Assembly: GCA_041685935.1 (NCBI GenBank)
Contig: JAWLES010000061.1
Span: forward strand, 1 to 12,770
Direction: 5' to 3'
Length of the DNA: 12,770 nucleotides
Source: JAIPEK01 sp041685935
GTDB taxonomy: Bacteria; Desulfobacterota; Desulfobacteria; Desulfobacterales; Desulfobacteraceae
Positions 5,856-12,770 of the stretch are shown piece by piece (the first letter of the stretch is position 1; each line of letters opens with the position of its first letter). Under the pieces are notes generated by a model. The model saw only the letters and a program-made list of their open reading frames with translations, did not search any database and was not told the DNA's origin. The position numbers were made by a program, and so were the translations under genes.

Positions 5856-6334
5856 CAGGAGCCTGAAAACCATATTATCGTATGTTTTTCTTTCCGCGTT
5901 TCCATAATCATAACGGATGCCGTGTCAGTGTACACTGAATTTACAATGGCGCTCGGTTCTTTCACGGGCATGGAATCGCTGTATAGAAGAAATGCGCCTG
6001 ATATGATTATGGCAGCAATGAAGGCGGGTTTCAAGACATTTTTCAAGGGTGTTGAAGTTCCTGGAAACCTTTTGACCCTCTTTCGCTCTTTTTTACGGAC
6101 GGCTTCAAAAACTTTTTTTCTGAACGCGGTATGTTCCAAAAAAGATACCTCGTCAGCCGCATTGGAGGCAAACGTGTTTCCAACTTTTGAGTAGAGTGCC
6201 ACAAGGTTTCTGCAGCAGCCGCAGTCCCGTATATGCTCCCTGAATTGTCCGGCCCGTTTCTGGTCGAGCTCGCCGTCAACGAACATGCCTGCGGTTTTTT
6301 CATCATACTGCCGGCACGCTTCCTTTATGTCCAT
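5855..6334 (-). CDS. Zinc-finger (zf-HC2) transmembrane anti-sigma factor
   Basis: A 159-residue anti-sigma factor expected to hold the neighbouring ECF sigma factor at the membrane until a signal releases it. The N-terminal cytoplasmic domain has the zinc-binding pattern His34-x3-Cys38-x2-Cys41 within FREHIRDCGCC, after the typical MFVDGELD. A basic stretch (80-90) precedes one membrane helix (about 103-118), and a short extracytoplasmic tail ends in ASVMIMETRKEKHTIIWF, a pattern I associate with deltaproteobacterial anti-sigma proteins. The ATG at 6334 is 4 nt after the sigma factor stop. An upstream GTG at 6370 would add 12 residues and overlap the sigma gene; neither start has a clear ribosome binding site, so coupling is likely. 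Confidence 0.87.
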   Translation of the reverse strand: MDIKEACRQYDEKTAGMFVDGELDQKRAGQFREHIRDCGCCRNLVALYSKVGNTFASNAADEVSFLEHTAFRKKVFEAVRKKERKRVKRFPGTSTPLKNVLKPAFIAAIIISGAFLLYSDSMPVKEPSAIVNSVYTDTASVMIMETRKEKHTIIWFSGS

Positions 6335-6338
6335 TCTT

Positions 6339-6935
6339 TTATGATTCAAATTTATCCCCGATTTGATCACGGATCAGTTGCCGTGCCTTGTGAAGCCTTG
6401 AACTTACGGTGCCTTTTTTGATCTTCAGTTCCCTGGAAATCTCATCATAACTCATGTTTTCCATGGTTTTAAGAACCAGTACCGTCCTCAGATTTTCAGG
6501 CAATCCTGCGATCCCTGCCATTATCCCGTTTTCGCCCTGTTTTTCAGCCAGCCTGGTTTCCGGGGTATCAGTGTTCCGCCCTGTTTCAACAAGGCTTGCA
6601 TCCGCATTCCTGTCAAAGGGCCGGTGGTGTTGGCGCAAGCGCTGTTTCCACTTTCTTTTCAGGTTCAGGCTCATGTTGAGGGCTATTTTTCTCAGCCAGG
6701 TGGAAACGCTGGAATCCCCACGGAATTGATCAATGGTTTGAAAAGCCTTTATGAAAACGTCCTGGAGAATTTCCAGGCTTTCCTCGCAGTCAAGGGTTAT
6801 GGAATAGATCAGGGTATAAAGATGCTTTTCGTGGCGCTCCATGAGTGCTTTAAGAGCATTCTCCCTGCCCTGTCTCAATCCCCTGACAAGCTCTTTTTCA
6901 CAAAAATATTCCTCTCTGGTCGGTTTTTTAGTCAC
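6339..6935 (-). CDS. ECF-type RNA polymerase sigma factor (RpoE-like)
   Basis: A 198-residue extracytoplasmic-function sigma factor that would direct RNA polymerase to envelope-response promoters. Region 2 spans about 27-97, including ILQDVFIKAFQTIDQFRG and STWLRKIALNMSLNLKRKW, which carry the -10 recognition helices. A variable linker (98-135) is followed by region 4 (about 136-190) with LPENLRTVLVLKTMENMSYD and the helix-turn-helix IKKGTVSSRLHKAR. No extra C-terminal domain is present. The GTG start at 6935 is supported by AAGG 5 nt upstream. The anti-sigma gene directly follows, so release by anti-sigma inactivation and autoregulation of the cluster are likely by family precedent. Confidence 0.95.
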   Translation of the reverse strand: MTKKPTREEYFCEKELVRGLRQGRENALKALMERHEKHLYTLIYSITLDCEESLEILQDVFIKAFQTIDQFRGDSSVSTWLRKIALNMSLNLKRKWKQRLRQHHRPFDRNADASLVETGRNTDTPETRLAEKQGENGIMAGIAGLPENLRTVLVLKTMENMSYDEISRELKIKKGTVSSRLHKARQLIRDQIGDKFES

Positions 6936-6969
6936 AATACCTTATTAAAGCATTGCTAAGTCGGAAAGG

Positions 6970-7428
6970 TCAATCCCGGACCCATCTCTTTTTGATCACC
7001 CAGTGTCCCTCCCTGACAAGAATCCGTTCATTCCGTCCGGAAATCCACCTGCCGTTTCTTGTGAATCTGCCTTCCGTCCAGTTGTTTTCATACACCGGGG
7101 GTATCCATACTCTTTTCTCTATCCAGTATCCTCGATCCCGGTATGTCCGGTACGGGCCGCGGGTTCGGCCGTACATGCGGTTATCCCTGCCGTGCCGGCT
7201 TTTGTAGGATCTATAGTGCACTGGAGGGCCGTAATCCCTGTACCGGTGGTCGTACCTGTACCGACCGTGGTCGAATCCTTGAAGGATGGTGGTTCCCACA
7301 ATGGCCGCACCGGCACCGATGATGATACCGGCAGCCACATGGTCGGCCTTGGACCCTGCATCGGCGGTTGAACAGGCTGCAGTCAGGCAAAAAACAGCTG
7401 TGATCAGTATCGTTGCAGTCTTTTTCAT
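6970..7428 (-). CDS. Tyr/Arg/Trp-rich envelope protein with signal peptide, YXWGXW-repeat-like
   Basis: A 152-residue exported protein. Residues 1-19 look like a signal sequence; Cys19 in LTAAC could be a lipoprotein cysteine, though the -3 residue is Thr, and cleavage after ADA is the alternative. Residues 31-50 form a Gly/Ala-rich hydrophobic segment of the glycine-zipper type (GIIIGAGAAIVG). Residues 55-100 are dense in Tyr, Arg, His and Asp. The C-terminal part contains spaced Trp-Gly motifs (GYWIEKRVWIPPVYE, then NGRW, then GHWVIKKRW), like proteins with repeated W..G.W motifs. No enzyme motif is seen. The start has AGGAG 7 nt upstream. It is 34 nt ahead of the sigma factor, so it may head that operon. 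Confidence 0.8.
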   Translation of the reverse strand: MKKTATILITAVFCLTAACSTADAGSKADHVAAGIIIGAGAAIVGTTILQGFDHGRYRYDHRYRDYGPPVHYRSYKSRHGRDNRMYGRTRGPYRTYRDRGYWIEKRVWIPPVYENNWTEGRFTRNGRWISGRNERILVREGHWVIKKRWVRD

Positions 7429-7674
7429 TTTATTTCTCCTTGAGACTTTTGGCTGTTGAAACTGGTATGCCCTTTACTGGTATTGACACCGGAAAAATCA
7501 AAAAGCTCAAAAAAAATCAAATATTTTTGAATCGCCGGGAAGAAAAAATCGAACATATGCTTGATGTGCTGAGTGGTTAAATTACATTCCAGGGAGTGTC
7601 TGAAAAGGTGTATATCAAGGGTTGCCTTTTATGAATCAGGGTGTCGTGAAATCCGGAAGGGGTTTAAGGAGGGA
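7429..7674 (-). other. Non-coding gap upstream of the sigma-factor cluster
   Basis: A 246-base AT-rich gap with no credible gene. On the leftward strand it holds T runs, including a weak TCAAA-AATA-TTTGA hairpin followed by eight T around 7510-7530, and an AAAAGG/CCTTTT inverted pair (7603-7608/7625-7630) that may be a weak terminator for the methyltransferase gene. The promoter of the sigma-factor cluster should be here, but I could not fix one with confidence. Confidence 0.5.
7461..7483 (-). repeat. ACTGGTAT direct repeats upstream of the sigma-factor cluster
   Basis: ACTGGTAT occurs at 7461-7468 and 7476-7483 on the plus strand, a period of 15, about 35-55 bases ahead of the first ATG of the leftward cluster. 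The placement suits a regulator binding site near the promoter or in the leader. Confidence 0.35.
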
Positions 7675-8880
7675 TCAGTACAGGGTGTATTTTACGAGTC
7701 TGCCGTCCAGGCCGCCGAGGCGAAGTTCTTTTTTCCATGAAGGTTTCAGCTTGACACTTGGAATGAACAAAGGATCTCCGAAATAGATGTAAGCTGTTGA
7801 TCCCTTGCATTTCAGTTTTAAAAAGTCTCCGAGGTCCTTGTAAAAACGCTTGAGATCGGTCTCTTTTCCCATTCGGATGCCGTAGGGCGGGTTGCTCATA
7901 ATAACCATATCCCTGAAGCTGCCTGCGGTTTTAAAATCCTGTTTGCTGACGGTGACCCTGTTTCCGTAATGAAGTCCCATGAGGTTGGTTTTTGCAGCGT
8001 CAACAGCCCTGTCTGATATGTCCCCTCCGGAAATAAGCCCTTCAGGTGTTTCAGCGATGCCGGAATCAGCCCTCTCTTTTACCGAATTCCAGAGTGATTC
8101 ACTGTAGTCGGGAAGGTTCCGGAATCCGAATTTTTTCCTGAAAATGCCCGCAGGTATTCCGCTGCACTTCATCAGGGCTTCACACAGGATTGTGCCGGAG
8201 CCGCACATGGGGTCATGGAGCTTCACTGTCCCGTCCCAGCCGGAAAGCCTTATCATTGCAGCGGCAACAGTTTCCTGCATGGGAGCTGTTACTGTTTCCT
8301 CCCTGTAGCCTCTCCTGTGGAGGGCTCCGCCTGAAGCGTCAATACTTATGTCTGCAAGGTCGTTGTTCACATGAAGGTTTATGATCAGGTCAGGGTCTTC
8401 TGTATCCACATTGGGTCTTTTCCCGGCCCGGTCGGAGAAGTAATCAACAACAGCGTCTTTGACTCTGTATGCAGCGAATTTGGAGTGGGTTATGCTGCTG
8501 TTGGAGACGTTCGCCACCACTGCAAAGGTGCTTTTAGGAGAAAGGAACTGTTCCCATTTTATCTTTTTTACATTTTTGTAAATTTCGTCAGTGTCTTTGC
8601 AGCCGAAGGATTTAAGCGGGGCCAGAACCCGGGAGACAAGCCTTGACATGTAGTTGATCTTATAAAAGGTTTCCTGGTCGGCAGTGAACCTGATGCCCCT
8701 GAATCTTTCCTGAATATCTCCGGCTCCGAGTTCCATGAGCTCTTCTGAAGCCTCTTTTTTGACGGATTCCGAGACCTGGGCAAAGTATGAGGATTCTGTC
8801 TCGTAAATATATTCAAGTACACTCTGTCTTCTTTTGCGGCCGACCCCCTTTTGGAGGATGACACCGGATCTGTTCTGCAT
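7675..8880 (-). CDS. THUMP-domain RNA N2-guanine methyltransferase (RlmL N-terminal/YpsC-like)
   Basis: A 401-residue SAM-dependent RNA methyltransferase. An N-terminal ferredoxin-like plus THUMP region (about 25-182) should bind RNA, and the C-terminal Rossmann domain (about 195-401) carries motif I DPMCGSGT (223-230) and the N2-guanine or N6-adenine type motif NPPY (330-333). The length and order match the single-domain RlmL/YpsC proteins that make m2G in 23S rRNA (E. coli position 2445); the exact target is inferred. The first 20 residues (basic, MQNRSGVILQKGVGRKRRQ) extend beyond the usual start near VLEYIYETES, so the true start could be later, although no clear alternative was found. 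It follows the DUF4438 gene after 6 nt, so the two are co-transcribed. Confidence 0.9.
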   Translation of the reverse strand: MQNRSGVILQKGVGRKRRQSVLEYIYETESSYFAQVSESVKKEASEELMELGAGDIQERFRGIRFTADQETFYKINYMSRLVSRVLAPLKSFGCKDTDEIYKNVKKIKWEQFLSPKSTFAVVANVSNSSITHSKFAAYRVKDAVVDYFSDRAGKRPNVDTEDPDLIINLHVNNDLADISIDASGGALHRRGYREETVTAPMQETVAAAMIRLSGWDGTVKLHDPMCGSGTILCEALMKCSGIPAGIFRKKFGFRNLPDYSESLWNSVKERADSGIAETPEGLISGGDISDRAVDAAKTNLMGLHYGNRVTVSKQDFKTAGSFRDMVIMSNPPYGIRMGKETDLKRFYKDLGDFLKLKCKGSTAYIYFGDPLFIPSVKLKPSWKKELRLGGLDGRLVKYTLY

Positions 8881-8886
8881 TGCCTG

Positions 8887-9780
8887 CTATTCCCCGGATC
8901 TGAAAGATCCGATTTTAAGAATTTCCGCGATATTGGCGTGTGCGTCCATGGCCGGTTCGATTGATCCGGAGCAGCTGGTCATAAGTGTGGATATACCGGG
9001 CCCGTGGCCTGCAAGCCTGCAGTCGCTGTGAACCACGATGCCGATTGTGACTGCTCCTTTGACGAAAGCACGGCCATAGGAATTGTCATGATCCATAATC
9101 GCCACAAAATCACCAAACCGCATTTGGTCGAGTTTATATGCCTGCACCGTGGCAGGATCGCTGGTCATGACATCGTAATCCCCTGCAGCGGTATGGGCGG
9201 CTCCAACGCCGGACCCCATGCATTCAGGCGGGATCAGGGTGGTGACAGGAACCTTGAGAGTTCCCTTATTTGAAGGTACAGCCCCGATTTTGCCGAGAAG
9301 GCCGGGATCAAGATTGAAAAGCCGGATATCAGGAAAGTCTTTCAGGGCAAGGCCCTGCCCTTCTGCAGTTACCTGAATCCGGTCGTCATAGCTCAGTTTT
9401 TCCATGACGCTTTGTTCAAAATCGATCATGATGTGCTCTGATCCCCCGTGATGGCCTGTAACCACGCCGATGGCCCCTTTGGCATCACCGGAAATGATTT
9501 TGGCCTGGTTTCCCACGCAGGAATAGAGCTGCAGGGAGTTGTTGGGGAACTCCATGAACTTTTCAGCATTTGCAGTGCAGCTCACGCCCGGTTCCACATG
9601 ATCACCTGAAATGTTAAATGCAGAGTCCCCGACTTTTATATTCAGGGTTATCCCTCCTATTGAAGGTAAAATAAAAGGATTGCCCTTGTCATCCACGTTC
9701 CAGCCCTTTTTTACCCGGGGCATGCCCGGTTTGCATTCCAGGAGGAACCGGACAAGTGTCTCTTTGTTTGTTTCCAGCAT
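8887..9780 (-). CDS. DUF4438 domain-containing protein
   Basis: A 297-residue cytoplasmic protein of the DUF4438 family, represented by a solved Thermotoga structure but without a known reaction. The match rests on the N-terminal GWNVDDKGNPFILPSIGG and VGDSAFNISGDHVEPGVS, the central GDAKGAIGVVTGHHGG, and the C-terminal YGRAFVKGAVTIGIVVHSDC with GHGPG. Conserved His, Asp and Cys residues (for example HVEPGVSC and VVHSDCRLAGHGPG) hint at a metal or small-molecule site, but this is inference. The start has GGAGG (9785-9789) 4 nt upstream. It opens a two-gene operon with the RNA methyltransferase. Confidence 0.87.
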   Translation of the reverse strand: MLETNKETLVRFLLECKPGMPRVKKGWNVDDKGNPFILPSIGGITLNIKVGDSAFNISGDHVEPGVSCTANAEKFMEFPNNSLQLYSCVGNQAKIISGDAKGAIGVVTGHHGGSEHIMIDFEQSVMEKLSYDDRIQVTAEGQGLALKDFPDIRLFNLDPGLLGKIGAVPSNKGTLKVPVTTLIPPECMGSGVGAAHTAAGDYDVMTSDPATVQAYKLDQMRFGDFVAIMDHDNSYGRAFVKGAVTIGIVVHSDCRLAGHGPGISTLMTSCSGSIEPAMDAHANIAEILKIGSFRSGE

Positions 9781-9874
9781 CCCGCCTCCGATTAAAAAAA
9801 CAGCCGTATTTATATTAAAGGTAAAACGGTCGAATAAAATGGTGAACCGTTAAAGTTCAATTTTTATAAATGTT

Positions 9875-9905
9875 AGTATATGCACGAATTGTTCAAATGT
9901 GTAAA
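9875..9905 (-). promoter_or_regulatory. Weak candidate promoter for the DUF4438 operon
   Basis: On the minus strand TTTACA (9905-9900) is followed by a 19-nt spacer and TATACT (9880-9875). The spacer is long, so the call is tentative; other AT-rich -10-like sequences lie nearby in 9800-9870. Confidence 0.28.
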
Positions 9906-9934
9906 GTGAAATGTTCTCAGGGGGCAGGAAATGG

Positions 9935-9961
9935 AAAAAGCCCGCCTCAAAGGCGGGCTTT
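9935..9961 (-). terminator. Intrinsic terminator of the proVWX operon
   Basis: An 11-bp perfect stem (AAAGCCCGCCT at 9937-9947, AGGCGGGCTTT at 9951-9961) with a 3-nt loop, followed on the minus strand by five T (9939-9935). It lies 41 nt after the proX stop. Confidence 0.9.
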
Positions 9962-10002
9962 AACCGATCTTAAGCTTCTAGCTCATTTAGCTCAAGTATC
10001 TG

Positions 10003-11040
10003 CTACTTGGCAGCCGCTTTGGCAGCTTTCAGCCATGCGCTGTATTTGCCGTCGTTATCCTCGATCCACTCGGTTACATGTTTTTCAATGTCTTCCTGGT
10101 CGTCCTCGCCCTTGAACATACGGTTGTTCTGTTCTGCGATGTCATTGAAAGGAACAGACATCAGAGAGAACAGGGTTTTCACTGCAGGATTCTTCTCGAT
10201 GAAGTCTTTGTTGGCCACTATACGGATGTCGTTGGCAACAAAACCCATCTTGCAGGGATCGGTTACCGTTCCGGTAAGGCCTTCGGCTATCATGGCATCT
10301 TCAAATCCTTCCTGTCCCTCTTTGGGAACGATTTTCGGAACATTGATCCAGACCACGTCCTTGCCGGGTTTAAGTTTGTACACAGTCCAATTCGGCGTCC
10401 AGGTATAGAAAAATATCGGTTCGCCTTCATTGTACCTGGCGATTGCGTCCGCCATGGTGGCGCTGTATCCCGCCTTGATAAGGTTGACGTGGTCTCTGAG
10501 ATCATAGGTGTCCATGTGGAAACCTATGGTTTTCTCACAGCCCCATCCGGCAGGGCAGGCAGCAAGATCCGCCTTTCCGTCTCCATTGGCATCAAAGGCC
10601 TCTTTGACCTCATCACGTTTAAAGTCGTCAAGGGACTTGATGTCGTACTTTTCAGCATGCTCCTTGGATACAAGGTATCCCTGAACCGCGCCGGCTTCTA
10701 CAACCGTGCCGGCCATGACGGCTTTTTCATCAAAGTTGTCGGGCAAAAATGAGTCATGGAGCGGGAACCAGCCGTTGGCCCAAAAATCCAGATCCCCCTG
10801 TGCCAAAGTCTTATAAAAAATGGGGCCAGCCAGGTTTTTGGGTTTTTCCACGTTGTAGCCGAGATCTTCCAGGGCCCTTGAATAAAGAGCTTCCAGGAAG
10901 TAACCGGTTGTCCAGGTCGCCCGTCCGGGATTAACAGTTTTTCCTTTACCGGGAAGATCACTGGCAAAGGAGCCTGAAGCCATCAGTAGAACCGTAAGAA
11001 CTACGGCTATAAAAGTGGACTTTTTTAACAAATGTTTCAT
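10003..11040 (-). CDS. proX: Glycine betaine/proline ABC transporter, periplasmic substrate-binding protein
   Basis: A 345-residue ProX-type binding protein that would capture glycine betaine in the periplasm and deliver it to the ProW/ProV transporter. A signal peptide covers about 1-26 (cleavage after SFA). The mature chain follows E. coli ProX closely in order: NPGRATWTTGYFLEALYSRAL, FWANGWFPLHD, DANGDGKADL (150-159), CPAGWGC (162-168) and YTWTPNW (212-218). Trp91, Trp166 and Trp214 fall where the aromatic betaine cage of E. coli ProX sits, and Cys162/Cys168 match its disulfide pair. The ATG has AGGAGG 5 nt upstream, placed in the loop of a small hairpin. It is the last gene of the operon. 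Confidence 0.96.
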   Translation of the reverse strand: MKHLLKKSTFIAVVLTVLLMASGSFASDLPGKGKTVNPGRATWTTGYFLEALYSRALEDLGYNVEKPKNLAGPIFYKTLAQGDLDFWANGWFPLHDSFLPDNFDEKAVMAGTVVEAGAVQGYLVSKEHAEKYDIKSLDDFKRDEVKEAFDANGDGKADLAACPAGWGCEKTIGFHMDTYDLRDHVNLIKAGYSATMADAIARYNEGEPIFFYTWTPNWTVYKLKPGKDVVWINVPKIVPKEGQEGFEDAMIAEGLTGTVTDPCKMGFVANDIRIVANKDFIEKNPAVKTLFSLMSVPFNDIAEQNNRMFKGEDDQEDIEKHVTEWIEDNDGKYSAWLKAAKAAAK

Positions 11041-11057
11041 AATAACCTCCTGTTATT
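11041..11057 (-). promoter_or_regulatory. proX ribosome binding site inside a 6-bp hairpin
   Basis: On the transcribed strand AATAAC (11057-11052), AGGAG (11051-11047) and GTTATT (11046-11041) form an exact inverted repeat whose loop is the Shine-Dalgarno core, ending right at the ATG at 11040. It could set the translation or mRNA stability of proX independently of proVW. Confidence 0.45.
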
Positions 11058-11087
11058 GAGTTATAAGGTGCGGACAGAAAATTTTTT

Positions 11088-11927
11088 CTATCCCTGTGTT
11101 TCTCCAAGAGCCTGGGTGATCCTGTCAAGAACCATGGCCAGGAGCACGATGCTCAGCCCGCCGATTCCTGCAAGTCCGACCTGCAGACTGTTCAATCCTT
11201 CAAAAACCGGAACGCCGAGGCCGCCTGCACCGATCAGGGATGCGATCACAACCATTGACAAAGAGAGCATAATAGTCTGGTTAAGACCCGCCATAATGGT
11301 TTTCATGGCAAGGGGTATCTGCACTTTCCAGAGAACCTGTTTTTTGGTGGCTCCGAACGCATAGGTAGCCTCTATAAGTTCAGGGTGCACCTGGCGGATA
11401 CCAAGGTTGGTCAGCCTGATGATGGGAGGCATGGAAAATATGATCGTTGCTATGACACCTGCCACGGTTCCGATGCTGAACAGCATTACTACCGGTACCA
11501 GGTAAACAAATGCCGGAGTGGTCTGCATGATGTCAAGAACCGGGCGTATTGATGCTTCAAAGTTGTCGCTGCGTGAGGAAAATATGCCCAGCGGCACACC
11601 GATAACGATGCATACCACCACCGCACTTATTACCATGGCAAGGGTTGTCATGGTTGCCGGCCACAAACCGAGAAAGCCGATGAACATAAGGGAAATAAAG
11701 CTGAACAGAGCGATTTTCCAGCTTGCCACTTTCCATGCGAATGCCGCGATCACAAGAATCACAATAATGCCGGGAACCCACTGGAGAAATCCGTCTATTC
11801 CGTTGAGCATCACTTCCACGGGCCATTTGATCGCCTGGAACTGGGGCCTGAAGTTTGAAACCAGCCAATTCACGCCGAACTCTATCCAATCTTCAAGTGG
11901 TATTGTATATCTGAATATATCTAACAA
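11088..11927 (-). CDS. proW: Glycine betaine/proline ABC transporter, permease
   Basis: A 279-residue inner-membrane permease. Several hydrophobic segments are visible (about 51-66, 70-90, 95-115, 140-165, 215-240, 248-268), and the cytoplasmic EAA loop EATYAFGATKKQVLWKVQIP, which docks the ATPase, lies before GLNQTIMLSLSMVVIASLIGAGGLG. It is shorter than E. coli ProW (354) because it lacks most of the long N-terminal tail. The start is a TTG at 11927, chosen because a strong AGGAGG (11938-11933) stands 5 nt upstream and no ATG is close. It follows proV by 19 nt and precedes proX by 47 nt. Confidence 0.95.
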   Translation of the reverse strand: MLDIFRYTIPLEDWIEFGVNWLVSNFRPQFQAIKWPVEVMLNGIDGFLQWVPGIIVILVIAAFAWKVASWKIALFSFISLMFIGFLGLWPATMTTLAMVISAVVVCIVIGVPLGIFSSRSDNFEASIRPVLDIMQTTPAFVYLVPVVMLFSIGTVAGVIATIIFSMPPIIRLTNLGIRQVHPELIEATYAFGATKKQVLWKVQIPLAMKTIMAGLNQTIMLSLSMVVIASLIGAGGLGVPVFEGLNSLQVGLAGIGGLSIVLLAMVLDRITQALGETQG

Positions 11928-11946
11928 TTTATCCTCCTGCTGTTTA

Positions 11947-12770
11947 TTATGATTCCCGTTTTAATGTACTCAAGAATCTTCTTCTTGATATGGTCCCCTT
12001 GTAAACTCCTTGTGAATCAATCACCGGCACCGGGCATTCGTAATTGGTTACATAGGTGAGTACTTCCTGAAGTGATGAGTTGTCCGGAACCGCCGTAATC
12101 CCGTCGAGATACAAGGATTCAAGATCGGGGTCGCTGTCGGGATTCTCTTTGAGAGCCTGTTCGATGGAATCCGCTGAAACCACCCCCAGGAACTTGTGCT
12201 GTTTGTCCAGAACGTATATGAAATCCCTGTCGTACTCTATCAGTCTCTCCCTTGCCGCCCGGAGGCCGGCACTGTGCTTGACAAGGGTGACCTGGGTGTC
12301 TCTTACGATATCGGAGGCGCTCAGAACGTGGGTGGGATCCACTCCCCTGAAGAATGCTTTTACGTACTCGTCAGCCGGATTCTTGAGAATTTCTTCAGGT
12401 GTTCCGATCTGGACTATCCTGCCGCCCTCCATCATGGCTATCCTGTCTCCGATTCTCATGGCTTCGTCAAGGTCGTGGGAGATAAAGACGACGCTTCTGG
12501 AGGTGTTTTCCTGGAGAGAGAGGAGTTCATCCTGCATTTCCGTCCGGATCAAGGGATCGAGTGCGGAAAATGCCTCGTCCATCAGCATGATATCCGGGTC
12601 CACGGCAAGACCTCTTGCAAGGCCGACGCGCTGCTGCATCCCTCCTGACAGCTCTTTTGGATAACTGTTGGCAACAGCCTTCAGACCCACCTGTTCGATG
12701 GCTTCCATGGCCCTTTTGGATCTTTCCGCCTCTGTGAATCCGGAAAGCTCCATTCCAAAGGCTGCATTCT
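11947..12770 (-). CDS. proV: Glycine betaine/proline ABC transporter, ATP-binding protein (5' end outside window)
   Basis: C-terminal part (about 274 residues) of the importer's ATPase. The frame runs open through the right edge, reading NAAFGMELSGF across the ATG at 12753, which matches the internal FGMEL of ProV, so that ATG is not the start and the Walker A region lies outside. Visible are the ABC signature LSGGMQQRVGLARGL, Walker B IMLMDEAFSALD, and the H-loop FISHDLDEA. A C-terminal CBS pair follows (about the last 125 residues, with FIYVLDKQHKFLGVV and CPVPVIDSQGVYKG), a regulatory module that in the related OpuA importer senses ionic strength or nucleotides. The gene order V-W-X is the classical proU order. 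Confidence 0.95.
   Translation of the reverse strand, partial: NAAFGMELSGFTEAERSKRAMEAIEQVGLKAVANSYPKELSGGMQQRVGLARGLAVDPDIMLMDEAFSALDPLIRTEMQDELLSLQENTSRSVVFISHDLDEAMRIGDRIAMMEGGRIVQIGTPEEILKNPADEYVKAFFRGVDPTHVLSASDIVRDTQVTLVKHSAGLRAARERLIEYDRDFIYVLDKQHKFLGVVSADSIEQALKENPDSDPDLESLYLDGITAVPDNSSLQEVLTYVTNYECPVPVIDSQGVYKGTISRRRFLSTLKRES

Noticed and set aside
7603..7630. AAAAGG/CCTTTT inverted repeat as terminator of the RNA methyltransferase gene
   Set aside because: Short, AT-rich stem with a 16-base loop and only four T after it; too weak to call as a separate feature.
9979..9994. TAGCTCA direct repeat after proX
   Set aside because: Only 7 bases, two copies, in a short gap before a strong terminator; likely chance.
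10078..10752. 224-codon plus-strand ORF opposite proX
   Set aside because: Antisense shadow of proX, no ribosome binding site and no recognisable domain.
12080..12664. 194-codon plus-strand ORF opposite proV
   Set aside because: Ser/Arg-rich shadow frame of the ABC ATPase.
1..12770. Defence island, CRISPR, prophage or mobile element
   Set aside because: No array of repeats, transposase, integrase, phage or nuclease-type genes is seen; the content is metabolic, transport and regulatory.

Overview
The window looks like a piece of the chromosome of a marine or halotolerant anaerobe, most likely a Desulfobacteria-type (Desulfobacterota) sulfate reducer. This is inferred from gene content: an acyl-CoA dehydrogenase, a fused glycine-betaine synthesis methyltransferase, a cobalamin-riboswitch-controlled cobT, a DUF4438 protein, and an ECF sigma/zinc-finger anti-sigma pair. 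No rRNA, tRNA, insertion sequence, CRISPR or phage gene was seen, and every recognised gene is intact except the two cut by the window edges.

Layout. Bases 1-3010 are transcribed rightward: the 3' end of an acyl-CoA dehydrogenase gene and a carboxymuconolactone-decarboxylase-family gene 1 nt after it; then an approximately 600-base leader region (terminator, strong sigma70-type promoter, 15-base-period repeats, a 49-codon small ORF with a strong ribosome binding site, alternative hairpins); then a 542-codon gene fusing glycine/sarcosine and sarcosine/dimethylglycine N-methyltransferases. A strong terminator at 3056-3096 separates it from the leftward remainder. Read leftward from the right edge, that remainder is: (i) a ProU-type betaine importer operon proV(partial)-proW-proX ending in a terminator at 9935-9961; (ii) a DUF4438 gene followed by a THUMP-domain RNA methyltransferase gene; (iii) a five-gene cluster of a Tyr/Arg-rich envelope protein, ECF sigma factor, anti-sigma factor, secreted unknown protein and membrane-anchored alpha/beta hydrolase; (iv) a promoter, a cobalamin riboswitch with a readable antiterminator/terminator, and cobT.

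How they work together. The methyltransferase fusion would make glycine betaine from glycine with SAM, and the ProVWX system would import it, so the window holds both routes to the same osmolyte on opposite strands. The sigma/anti-sigma cluster looks like a self-contained cell-envelope response unit. CobT activates the lower-ligand base for B12-type cofactors and is shut off by B12 through its riboswitch. The least-described parts are the leader and small ORF before the betaine-synthesis gene, the secreted unknown and hydrolase tied to the ECF sigma factor, and the DUF4438/RNA-methyltransferase pairing.
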